DNA of 14,284 nucleotides, from contig CAZOOA010000069.1 in assembly GCA_964581355.1 (NCBI GenBank), forward strand, positions 1 to 14,284, given 5' to 3'. Shown here piece by piece: positions 7,831-13,885 of the stretch. This stretch comes from CAZOOA01 sp964581355. Its GTDB lineage: Bacteria; Bacillota; Dethiobacteria; DTU022; UBA8154. The translations under genes and the position numbers were made by a program. The notes under the pieces were generated by a model. The model was not told where the DNA came from and ran no database searches. It worked only from the letters and a program-made list of their open reading frames with translations. How positions within the stretch are numbered: position 1 is the stretch's first letter; each line of letters opens with the position of its first letter.

Positions 7831-7965
7831 TTAATCCTTTTTCCTTAACATCCTATTGTACTTGTTTAGCAACTGATCTAATTTCCGGCTTTTTTCCAGA
7901 AGATCATCGTCGAGCGAAAGGGTTTGGTCATACAAACCTTTTTCATACAACTTGTTAATTTCCAT
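7831..7965 (-). CDS. Spo0E-like sporulation regulatory protein, 5' end apparently frameshifted
   Basis: A short minus-strand frame reads IEKRRMEINKLYEKGLYDQ, then a SLDDDLLEKSRKLDQLLNKY segment, ending RMLRKKD. This fits the two-helix Spo0E-like family (PF09388), including the SxxLD motif (SRKLD) needed for Spo0A-P dephosphorylation in Spo0E. The ATG at 7965 gives only 44 residues, lacks a good SD and cuts helix 1. A better start, ATG 8006 with AAGGA about 11 nt upstream, reads MNTQRAEK and then meets TAA. Adding one A to the A-run at about 7982-7986 would join it to the family frame, giving 57-58 residues, the usual size. So the gene is either frameshifted or starts internally. It converges with the PAS-LuxR gene. 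Confidence 0.6.
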   Translation of the reverse strand: MEINKLYEKGLYDQTLSLDDDLLEKSRKLDQLLNKYNRMLRKKD

Positions 7966-7995
7966 TCTTCTTTTTTCTATTATTTTTCAGCTCTT

Positions 7996-8061
7996 TGTGT
8001 ATTCATGATATACACATCCTTTTAGCATACACCTGGCTTGCATTCCACATGTCGGGTGTAT
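7996..8061. repeat. Cluster of four 7-mers (K)GTGTAT in alternating orientation
   Basis: TGTGTAT at 7996-8002, ATACACA at 8010-8016, ATACACC at 8027-8033 and GGTGTAT at 8055-8061 form two inverted pairs (7-nt and 21-nt spacers). They lie just upstream of the Spo0E-like gene. They could be an operator; function not shown. Confidence 0.35.
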
Positions 8062-8112
8062 ATTTTATTTATGTCAAACCGGGAGGTTGTACACCTTGCC
8101 TTCCCGATGTTT

Positions 8113-8388
8113 TTATCTCCTACCCGTAATTAATAAAACCGGTTCCAGCCCACGTACTCTATCACAATTGACTATTTTAATATTAGCAAAGAAAATGCTT
8201 GGCAATCTATTAGCAATAAGACAATACCGGCCAAAACATGCGCAACACTTGAACTTTTGTCGATCGCTGGATTTATTGATATTGTCACGATATTTTTCAT
8301 GTACAGTCACCCCTACAGCTTTAATCAAAGCTATATTTTCGATGGTAGGTATGGAATAAACGATGCCCTCCCCTGGCTGGTAGACCAT
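8113..8388 (-). pseudogene. Degenerate 91-residue frame, possible TnpB/OrfB C-terminal remnant
   Basis: A minus-strand frame whose ATG directly follows a TAA and has no SD. The part reading VHEKYRDNINKSSDRQKFKC (residues 29-48) followed by CACF loosely resembles the zinc-ribbon end of IS605/IS1341-type TnpB, where a Tyr-Thr-Ser, a first CxxC and a second CxxC occur in this order. Here the first CxxC would be missing. After residue 57 the frame enters the dispersed repeat (8179-8218). The match is weak and I cannot exclude random coding. It is not likely to be a functional gene. Confidence 0.25.
8179..8218 (-). repeat. Dispersed repeat, copy A
   Basis: The minus strand reads ATTGCTAATAGATTGCCAAG and continues into CATTTTCTTTGCTAATAT. 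It aligns with the family consensus ATTGCTAATGGATTTCTAAG followed by CATTACCTTTGATAATAT with a handful of changes. Same orientation as copies B, C and D. Confidence 0.6.
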
Positions 8389-8444
8389 TTACACAAGATT
8401 TCTTACCCACGTGGCGCCCCATTGACCCTGCTGCCGTGATTTGT

Positions 8445-11141
8445 TTAATAGCCCGCCAGCTTATTTGCAAAAAACTTTTCTGCCTCTACTATGAAGAATA
8501 TTAATAAGCCTCCAAGTAAAACAAGCAACCACTGTAAACCGTTAATCGGGGTTGTGCCAAAGAGAGTATTCATGAAAGGAGCGTAAGTAAATAACAATTG
8601 GAACAGGACCAGTACTCCAGCGGCTAAAAACGCATATTTGTTGTCAAAGAAACCACTGCTTATGCTGGGTCCAAGTATCTTTCGGCAATTAAATAAGTAG
8701 AATAGCTGTCCGGAAACAAGCATATTTACGGCAAGTGTGCGGGAAAGGTCAATGTTTTGTCCGCCTGTGTAGTGGAACCAAAAAACGGCGAGGCTTATGC
8801 CACCGATCAGTAACGAGACAAAAGCAATACGCCAGATAAAGTAACTGCCCAGTATGGGTTCATCCGGTAGGCGGGGGGGTTGGGACATTGTTCTTTTTTC
8901 CATGGGTTCTATGGCCAGTGTCAGGGCCAGCGTGACAGCAGTTACCATGTTCACCCAGAGGATTTGTACCGGTGTGATGGGCAGGGTAACACCCATCAAC
9001 AATGCTGCCATAAGGACAAATGCCTCTGCTCCATTAGTGGGAAGAATAAAAAGGATGGTTTTTTTAATGTTTTGGTAGACGGTTCTTCCTTCTTCCACAG
9101 CATTAACAATAGAGGCAAAGTTGTCGTCCGTTAATATCATTTCTGAGGCATCTTTCGTAACCTCTGTCCCTTTAATGCCCATGGCAATACCGATATTTGA
9201 ACGTTTCAGAGCAGGCGCGTCATTGACACCGTCACCGGTCATGGCACAGAGTAAGTTGTTGGCCTGCAGGGCTTTTACCAGCCGCAACTTATGCACCGGT
9301 TCAGTTCTGGCAAAGACATCGTTGCTCATGGCAACTTCAGCAAGCTCGCTGTCATCCATGCTTTCAATTTCCGAGCCCGTTACGGCCTTTTTACCTTTGC
9401 CGATTCCCAGCTTTTCCGCGATTGCCTGTGCTGTAACGGCATGATCACCTGTAATCATAATCACACGTATACCGGCCCCTTTGCATTCCTCGATGGCCGC
9501 AACAACTTCATCACGTGGCGGATCAATAATTCCAATTAACCCGAGAAATACGAGGTCGCTTTTTACATCACTCTCTTCCAGGCCGGTCATTGCCTCATCT
9601 GCTTCCCTGTATGCCGCGGCAATTACTCTTTCGCCCCGCTCTGCCATAGACTTAATTTGTTCTTCCCAGTAACGGCGATCAAGTTCTTTGTTTCCATCAC
9701 CTGTTAACTGAAAGGGGCACATCTCCAAAAGCTTTTCCGGTGCCCCTTTGGCATAAATTAAGCGCTTATTCTCATATTCATTTAAAGTGGCACTATATTT
9801 CCGCTCCGATGCAAACGGTATGGAGTCAAGGCGCCCGGGATTGAAATCCTGGAAGCCGGCCTTGTATGCCAGCGTCATTAACGAGCCCTCGGTCGGTGTT
9901 CCGTCAAGCTTCCAAACACCGTTTTCTCCCTCATACACGTTTGATTCATTGCAGGTACGGATGCATTGTATGAGCCGCTCGAGAACAGCCTCCCCCTTAA
10001 CGTCGACCTCCTCTTCCCCTTTACATATCTTCCCTTCCGGTTTGTACCCCGACCCCCCAATTTCGTAAATTTGATCGGCAGTAATGACCGTTTTTGCCGT
10101 CATCTCATTGCGCGTAAGCGTTCCCGTTTTATCTGAACAAATCACATTCACTGAGCCAAGCGTTTCCACGGAAGGTAATCTTCGAATAATGGCGTTACGC
10201 CTGGCCATGCGCTGTACACCAATGGCTAAGGCAATGGTGATAATAGCCGGCAGTCCCTCAGGTATTGCTGCCACCACAAGGCTGATCACCATCATAAACA
10301 GTTCCATAAGAGTATAATCTCTGAGAAAAAAACCAAAGGCAAAAAACACTGCTGCCAGTGCCAGAATGAATACGGACAGTAATTTCCCGAAACGATCCAT
10401 TTTTTGCAGCAGTGGTGTGGTCAACGCTTCAACTTCGTAAATCATACGTGATATTTTGCCAATTTCCGTATCTGCCCCGGTGGCAACCACTAGAACCGTT
10501 GCTTCTCCCGATGTAACCATGGTACCCGAATATGTCATGTTTTTCCGGTCGCCGAGCACAGCATCACCGGCGACCACATCCGGGGTTTTATTTACATCTG
10601 TGGATTCACCTGTAAGGGGCGCTTCTTCCAATCGGAGGTTTTTTGTTTTAAGGATACGGGCATCTGCAGGAACCTTGTCACCTGACTTTAGAATAACAAT
10701 ATCACCGGGAACCACATCTTCAGCGTTTATTGTTTGACGGGCAGAATCCCTAACCACTACTGCTTGCAGGGTAAGCATCTTTTTAATGCTTTCAATCGCT
10801 TCCGCAGCTTTACCCTCCTGAATGAAGCCGATTAAGGCATTGATGAATACAACAGCCAAAATTACTGCTGCGTCAATCCAGTAATCCAGCAGCGCAGTAA
10901 CCAGGGCTGCCCCCATTAACAGGAGCATCAATACATTGTTAAACTGGGCAAGAAAGCGCATTAATGTGCTTGTCTTTTTTGGATCAGGAATTTTGTTCTT
11001 GCCGTATTTTTTAAGGCGTATTGCTGCTTCATCAGCTGTCAAGCCCTCATCCATTGAGGTTTCCAGCTTCTTTACAACAGCTTCCCCGTCCATGCTATGC
11101 CACTTGACTGTTTTCTCTTTTGTTATTTCTGTTTCTGACAT
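8445..11141 (-). CDS. P-type (P2/type II) cation-transporting ATPase, calcium-pump-like
   Basis: A full-length 898-residue pump in the size range of bacterial PacL-type Ca-ATPases. Landmarks: N-terminal cation-ATPase domain (about 11-80), TGES (177-180), M4 PEGL with Glu295, phosphorylation site Asp337 in DKTGTLT, nucleotide-binding KGAPE (465-469), TGDH (564-567), GDGVNDAP (636-643), M5 Asn703 and Glu706 (NGAE), M6 NMVTA (731-735). The pump couples ATP hydrolysis to cation export across the plasma membrane. Compared with SERCA, Glu309, Asn768, Glu771, Asn796 and Thr799 equivalents are kept, but the Asp800 equivalent is Ala735. The ion is therefore uncertain: Ca2+, Mn2+, Na+ or other. AAGGAG lies about 14 nt before the ATG, longer than usual. 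The gene stands alone; no regulator is adjacent. Confidence 0.9.
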   Translation of the reverse strand: MSETEITKEKTVKWHSMDGEAVVKKLETSMDEGLTADEAAIRLKKYGKNKIPDPKKTSTLMRFLAQFNNVLMLLLMGAALVTALLDYWIDAAVILAVVFINALIGFIQEGKAAEAIESIKKMLTLQAVVVRDSARQTINAEDVVPGDIVILKSGDKVPADARILKTKNLRLEEAPLTGESTDVNKTPDVVAGDAVLGDRKNMTYSGTMVTSGEATVLVVATGADTEIGKISRMIYEVEALTTPLLQKMDRFGKLLSVFILALAAVFFAFGFFLRDYTLMELFMMVISLVVAAIPEGLPAIITIALAIGVQRMARRNAIIRRLPSVETLGSVNVICSDKTGTLTRNEMTAKTVITADQIYEIGGSGYKPEGKICKGEEEVDVKGEAVLERLIQCIRTCNESNVYEGENGVWKLDGTPTEGSLMTLAYKAGFQDFNPGRLDSIPFASERKYSATLNEYENKRLIYAKGAPEKLLEMCPFQLTGDGNKELDRRYWEEQIKSMAERGERVIAAAYREADEAMTGLEESDVKSDLVFLGLIGIIDPPRDEVVAAIEECKGAGIRVIMITGDHAVTAQAIAEKLGIGKGKKAVTGSEIESMDDSELAEVAMSNDVFARTEPVHKLRLVKALQANNLLCAMTGDGVNDAPALKRSNIGIAMGIKGTEVTKDASEMILTDDNFASIVNAVEEGRTVYQNIKKTILFILPTNGAEAFVLMAALLMGVTLPITPVQILWVNMVTAVTLALTLAIEPMEKRTMSQPPRLPDEPILGSYFIWRIAFVSLLIGGISLAVFWFHYTGGQNIDLSRTLAVNMLVSGQLFYLFNCRKILGPSISSGFFDNKYAFLAAGVLVLFQLLFTYAPFMNTLFGTTPINGLQWLLVLLGGLLIFFIVEAEKFFANKLAGY

Positions 11142-11338
11142 ATTTACAAGGTTTACTCCTTATATTTGATTATTTATTTTACTACATAACATGCGGCAAA
11201 TCCAGTTCTTTCCTTGCCTGTAAGGATAAAGCGCCGTTTAACTATTCACGTGATTCAATTCTCACAAGGTATCCCTGCGATACATGGGGGAAATCAGCTG
11301 CTTTTGGCCCTGTACGCATCGGGACCGCTCAGCACAAT

Positions 11339-11390
11339 TATAATATCAAACAGGGTGCTTAGACATCCATTAGCAAAACACCTATTATTT
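11339..11390 (-). repeat. Dispersed repeat, copy B
   Basis: The minus strand reads AAATAATAGGTGTTTTGCTA and then ATGGATGTCTAAGCACC. It shares the AAATAAT lead with copy D and the TTGCTAATGGAT core with the family. Confidence 0.65.
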
Positions 11391-11433
11391 TGTGATACTT
11401 TTGATTATTCATGCAAAAAATCTTACGCTTTTT

Positions 11434-11457
11434 GGGGCTACACCAGGGGCTACACCA
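11434..11457 (+). repeat. Perfect 12-bp tandem duplication
   Basis: GGGGCTACACCA occurs twice back to back, inside the core of the MITE-like element. It may come from slippage or be a relic of the element. Confidence 0.8.
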
Positions 11458-11460
11458 ATT

Positions 11461-11511
11461 GAGAATAATGCTAATAGAATTCTTAGCACTCCCTTTAGTA
11501 ATATATAGATC
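11461..11511 (+). repeat. Dispersed repeat, copy E (inverted relative to the others)
   Basis: By hand count 40 of 50 bases match copy D when aligned without gaps, starting at GAGAATA and ending at TAGAT. This is the strongest pairwise match in the family. Confidence 0.7.
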
Positions 11512-11549
11512 TAAGGCAAAACGATATTGTGCCGCTCCATAACACCAGA

Positions 11550-11654
11550 ATGGGGATAACTTTAAAGGAATTGTTAGCCTGGTTAATCGTTGGCATAGCA
11601 GTTTTAGTGATATTTTTCGGCCAGGTTAGTAAGATTCAAGTACAGCTAATATAA
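11550..11654 (+). CDS. Possible 34-residue single-span membrane peptide
   Basis: The frame reads MGITLKELLAWLIVGIAVL and then VIFFGQVSKIQVQLI, with one strongly hydrophobic span (about residues 8-25) and a short polar tail. It lies 77 bases upstream of the Asp23 gene in the same orientation. No SD precedes the ATG; an in-frame GTG 24 bases upstream is an alternative start. Asp23/Gls24 proteins are often encoded near small membrane proteins (AmaP-like), which gives a weak contextual argument. It could be a chance frame. Confidence 0.3.
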   Translation: MGITLKELLAWLIVGIAVLVIFFGQVSKIQVQLI

Positions 11655-11731
11655 TAGAAAAAGGGATGCCTTAAACTAGTTCGACATGTTTTACTTATGT
11701 TTTGTTTCCAAAAAATGAGAGGATGATATTA

Positions 11732-12103
11732 ATGACTAAAGATCACGCTTTACCTTCTGAGCTCGGTGCGATTAATATCGCGGACGAAGTCGTGTCCATC
11801 ATTGCAGGCCTTGCAGCCACGGAAGTCAAAGGAATAGCCAACATGAGCGGTGGTATCGCCGGGGGAGTTGCCGAAACACTCGGCCGCAAGAATCTATCCA
11901 AGGGTGTAAAGGTGGAAGTAGGCGGGCAGGAAGTCACCGTTGAGCTATTCCTGGTTGTGGAATATGGGTCCCGCATTCCCGATGTTGCCTGGATGGTACA
12001 GGACAGCGTAAAAAAAGCCATTGAAACAATGACCGGCTTAGCAGTGGTTAACGTTAATATTCACGTCCAAGGGGTTAGCTTCCCTCAGCCGAAAGACAAG
12101 TAA
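11732..12103 (+). CDS. Asp23/Gls24 family envelope-stress protein
   Basis: A 123-residue protein. I choose the ATG at 11732 (MTKDHALPSELG), which follows GAGAGG by 9 nt; a TTG start 10 residues upstream has no SD. The family pattern is present: INIADEVVSIIAGLAATEVKG in two parts (14-34), a Gly-rich turn (MSGGIAGG, 38-45), alternating strands KVEVGGQEVTVELFLVVEYG (about 60-79, read as two strands), a helix at about 84-100, and the closing VNVNIHVQGVSF (106-117). Asp23 proteins are alkaline-shock or envelope proteins in Staphylococcus, and paralogues (YqhY, YloU) occur throughout the Firmicutes; the molecular role is unsettled. The gene is followed by a strong terminator and is probably transcribed alone. 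TATAAT at 11650-11655 is a possible -10, without a good -35. Confidence 0.88.
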   Translation: MTKDHALPSELGAINIADEVVSIIAGLAATEVKGIANMSGGIAGGVAETLGRKNLSKGVKVEVGGQEVTVELFLVVEYGSRIPDVAWMVQDSVKKAIETMTGLAVVNVNIHVQGVSFPQPKDK

Positions 12104-12145
12104 CGGAAATGCAGTGGAGATAACACTAGGGAAAAGTTTAAAAAC

Positions 12146-12184
12146 AAAAAAGTGGCTCTGCAAAAAGCGCAGGGTCACTTTTTT
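12146..12184 (+). terminator. Strong intrinsic terminator after the Asp23 gene
   Basis: A 16-bp stem (12146-12161 with 12169-12184, two G-U pairs) with a 7-nt loop ends in six T. The A-run on the left arm gives a T-run on the other strand as well, so it can act in both directions. Confidence 0.88.
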
Positions 12185-12217
12185 AAAGCTCTTCTTTCAT
12201 GAGTTATATTAACAACA

Positions 12218-12255
12218 CTCCTTCAGACCAGCTATGATTTGAAGGGGCCTTTTTG
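12218..12255 (+). terminator. Weaker second hairpin followed by five T
   Basis: CTCCTTCA (12218-12225) pairs with TGAAGGGG (12240-12247) around a 14-nt loop and is followed by CCTTTTTG. It is possibly a backup terminator for the Asp23 gene. Confidence 0.3.
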
Positions 12256-12322
12256 TTCAAACCCCGGGAAACAGCATAAAAGTGATTCCAGGAATTATCC
12301 ATGGCCCGGGGTGAAGGCAATA

Positions 12323-12574
12323 TCATAAAGTTCTTGGGTAAGCTGCAGAAGACCCAGAGCTTCCAGCTCTTTTCTGTTCGCATCTATATCCTCTCTGCAT
12401 CACCAATACATAACTCACTACACTAATCGCCGTTTGGGAAAAAATCTTTTTAAACCTTTCAAATGAGCCATATTCCTCATCCAAAACTTTAGCAATTGCA
12501 CCTGATGGATTTTTTCCTCCTCCTTTTCCTGCCGGGGCAAGATTTTTCCAGAAGAGGGGGGGGAGAACTACCAT
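12323..12574 (-). pseudogene. Remnant of an Fe/Mn superoxide dismutase
   Basis: Minus-strand residues 8-50 (LFWKNLAPAGKGGGKNPSGA, then IAKVLDEEYGSFERFKKIFS and QTAISV) match the region around helix 2-3 of Fe/Mn superoxide dismutases. The metal-binding His before LFW is replaced by a degenerate leader, and GSGWAWLV, the DxWEHAYY metal site and the rest of the C-terminal domain are absent. After SVVSYVLVM the frame continues 30 codons without SOD similarity. Another frame there (ending ELYDIAFTPGHG) is open from about 12305 and also unassigned. Both ends are missing, so the product cannot be an active dismutase. Confidence 0.75.
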
Positions 12575-12651
12575 CCTACTAGTACCAGGTGGTCAACTTT
12601 TCGATTACCGTTTACACTCCTTTAGTTTTAATCTTCCTAATGCCAATATTA

Positions 12652-12810
12652 TTAACATTTTTTGGCTGTAAAAGTGTTACAACAGGTGCTATCAGAAGAA
12701 CAGGTTTCTGATCCATCGTCTTGCATGCTTACTTCAATTTTCTCTGCGGTGCACTGCATTTCTTTCCAGTGATCACAATTGCTAACCTTGCAATTAATTG
12801 TTGAGGACAT
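12652..12810 (-). CDS. DUF1540 small cysteine-rich protein
   Basis: A 52-residue protein, MSSTINCKVSNCDHWKEMQC then TAEKIEVSMQDDGSETCSSD, ending STCCNTFTAKKC. GGGAGG precedes the ATG by 7 nt. The pattern C-x-V-x-N-C, then C-x-A-x-x-I-x-V, then T-x-C...C-x-T-F is that of DUF1540 (PF07561), common in Clostridia and Bacilli. Seven cysteines (7, 12, 20, 37, 43, 44, 52) make metal binding likely (inference); the function is unknown. It appears intact in a region otherwise full of broken genes, lying between the SOD and recombinase remnants. Confidence 0.8.
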   Translation of the reverse strand: MSSTINCKVSNCDHWKEMQCTAEKIEVSMQDDGSETCSSDSTCCNTFTAKKC

Positions 12811-12845
12811 GATTTTTCCTCCCTTATCACGGTTTTTTCCTACAG

Positions 12846-13061
12846 TTATATATTATCGTATGGTATTCTTATAAATCTATTAGCAATTTCAGCAACCCTC
12901 TCCCAATTCAAGGTGCCGCCCAGCGGCCTTGACACACCTATTTCACGCAGTTTCTTTGCTATTGAAGGACAACCCATGCAAGAGATGTAGTCCTTAAAAA
13001 TCATAGGAACGATTTCTGCCTGTTCGGAATCTATTCCAATTTCTCCATTTTCAATGCTCAT
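12846..13061 (-). pseudogene. Fragment of a large serine recombinase (Recombinase domain)
   Basis: The 71-residue frame reads SIENGEIGIDSEQAEIVPMI then FKDYISCMGCPSIAKKLREI and GVSRPLGGTLNWERVAEI. This is the central Recombinase domain (PF07508) pattern (ENGE-I-x-EEAEIV-x-x-IF-x-x-Y...IAKxLxxxGxxxPxGGxW). The N-terminal resolvase catalytic domain with its Ser, and the zinc ribbon and coiled coil downstream, are missing. No SD precedes the ATG, and the frame is open only about 19 codons further upstream. At the expected V-x-x-IL-x-N-x-x-Y the sequence instead enters the dispersed repeat (copy C), which supplies the stop codon. This is a relic of an integrated element such as a prophage or ICE. 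Confidence 0.75.
12847..12890 (-). repeat. Dispersed repeat, copy C
   Basis: The minus strand reads AATTGCTAATAGATTTATAA and then GAATACCATACGATAATATA. It is the tail of the recombinase remnant. Confidence 0.6.
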
Positions 13062-13213
13062 GTAGGATCGGCAGACTGCAGTTCTATTTTCTAAAGACTC
13101 CGGAGAACAAAATCAAATAACCCCTCCCTTTTAAGTTTTTCTTGCACTTACTCGATTAAAGCCTTTTAACCAGGTTGGGTTTATGATTTGGCATACCAAG
13201 TCACGCCAGCATC

Positions 13214-13345
13214 CTACATCCTTCTTTTTGTGTGCAGTTTGACCTTAAGTTTCAGCAAAAGCAACTGGAAATTCGCTCTCCTGAGGGGGGTTAAAGGGTC
13301 CCGCATTTTTCTAATGACCTTCCTGTTAACGGCTTGTTTAGTCAT
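13214..13345 (-). CDS. Unrecognised 43-residue basic peptide
   Basis: A minus-strand frame with a near-perfect AAGGAGGG 5 nt before the ATG. It reads MTKQAVNRKVIRKMRDPLTP then LRRANFQLLLLKLKVKLHTK, ending RRM. It is strongly basic (Lys/Arg over a quarter of residues). A different frame (QTAHKKKDVGCWRDLVCQII and on, for about 36 codons) is open across its 3' end after an AAAAAG run, so the original gene may have been longer and frameshifted. I recognise no family. The good SD is the main support. Confidence 0.3.
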   Translation of the reverse strand: MTKQAVNRKVIRKMRDPLTPLRRANFQLLLLKLKVKLHTKRRM

Positions 13346-13570
13346 CTGGATCCCTCCTTGCCGTTGATTTATCTCGCCACCTGCAATAGTTCCATCTGGC
13401 CATACTCAAAACTTTTCCCGTCCTAAACACTTGAGGGGCTTCTGCGAGGATCTTTTACGTAAAGGCTAACTTTTTTACGCCGCGCCGTTCCGTCTTTTTT
13501 GGGCAGACATTATGTTTAAGTCACTTCCTATCTGGTTATGGGCCGGCACAATACTGCTTTTATCTTGCAT
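13346..13570. other. Intergenic stretch, nothing recognised
   Basis: Short minus-strand frames (for example one of about 25 codons reading KKDGTARRKKVSLYVKDPRR) are open here without starts or SD sites. The stretch is the flank between repeat copy D and the basic peptide gene. I see no RNA gene or clear hairpin. Confidence 0.5.
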
Positions 13571-13625
13571 CTACATATTATCAAAGGTAATGCTTAGAAA
13601 TCCATCAGCAATATTCTCATTATTT
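13571..13625 (-). repeat. Dispersed repeat, copy D
   Basis: The minus strand reads AAATAATGAGAATATTGCTG then ATGGATTTCTAAGCATTACC and TTTGATAATATGTAG. It matches copy E at 40 of 50 positions and replaces the 3' part of the YeeE-like gene. Confidence 0.7.
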
Positions 13626-13806
13626 AAAAAAATGCCGGTTATAACGGCAGAAAGCATAATTCTCAGGACGGTATGATCTATCAGCAGCAGCTAGCCGACA
13701 ATTACATCATACTTGGTTCGCCTCCTTTCTGCAGCAGGAAGCCGAATATAGTTCCAATCAGCAAACCCCAGATAAGCTGAGCTTTGTTGCTTTTATTTTT
13801 AGTCAG
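13571..13806 (-). pseudogene. YeeE/YedE-family (sulfur transport domain) membrane protein, pseudogene
   Basis: From CTG 13806, 9 nt after AGGAG, the minus strand reads L/MTKNKSNKAQLIWGLLIG then TIFGFLLQKGG. A one-base shift then gives TKYDVIVG, a TAG, and LLLIDHTVLRIMLSAVITGI. This is the N-terminal part of YeeE/YedE-type proteins, where the family has QKGG-x-T-K-Y-D-V-I-V-G-Q-L-L-L. There are three lesions: a start codon that may have decayed to CTG, a one-base deletion near 13711-13716, and an amber TAG where Gln (CAG) is expected. After GIF, homology ends and copy D of the dispersed repeat follows. Family members carry thiosulfate or other sulfur compounds, or are uncharacterised. The adjacent SLC13-like permease may have been its partner (inference). 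Confidence 0.7.
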
Positions 13807-13885
13807 TTGAAACAACTCCTTTCAGGAACAAAATGCCCCCACTAAGATTTTACTTATAGCCACAAAAGTATTAACTTGTATTCTT

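Larger units (their letters stand above)
11339..11511. mobile_element. Candidate MITE formed by repeat copies B and E
   Basis: Copy B (11339-11390, minus) and copy E (11461-11511, plus) are imperfect inverted repeats of about 50 bp, giving an element of about 175 bp with a 70-base core and no coding capacity. Plus-strand B (TATAATATCAAACAGGGTGC) and reverse-complement E (TATATTACTAAAGGGAGTGC) define the outer ends. No convincing target-site duplication is visible. The arms are degenerate, so the element, if real, is old. Confidence 0.45.
11142..11549. other. Intergenic region with a MITE-like inverted pair; no gene recognised
   Basis: This AT-rich stretch between the ATPase and Asp23 genes holds no gene I can support. 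It contains repeat copies B and E in inverted orientation and a perfect 12-bp tandem duplication between them (11434-11457). Short frames, such as a minus-strand one at about 11170-11330, show no recognisable family. Confidence 0.6.

Noticed and set aside
11214..11462. Plus-strand frame ending in WGYTRGYTN, considered as an integrase tail
   Set aside because: The ending is only the translation of the 12-bp tandem duplication, and the rest has no integrase motif.
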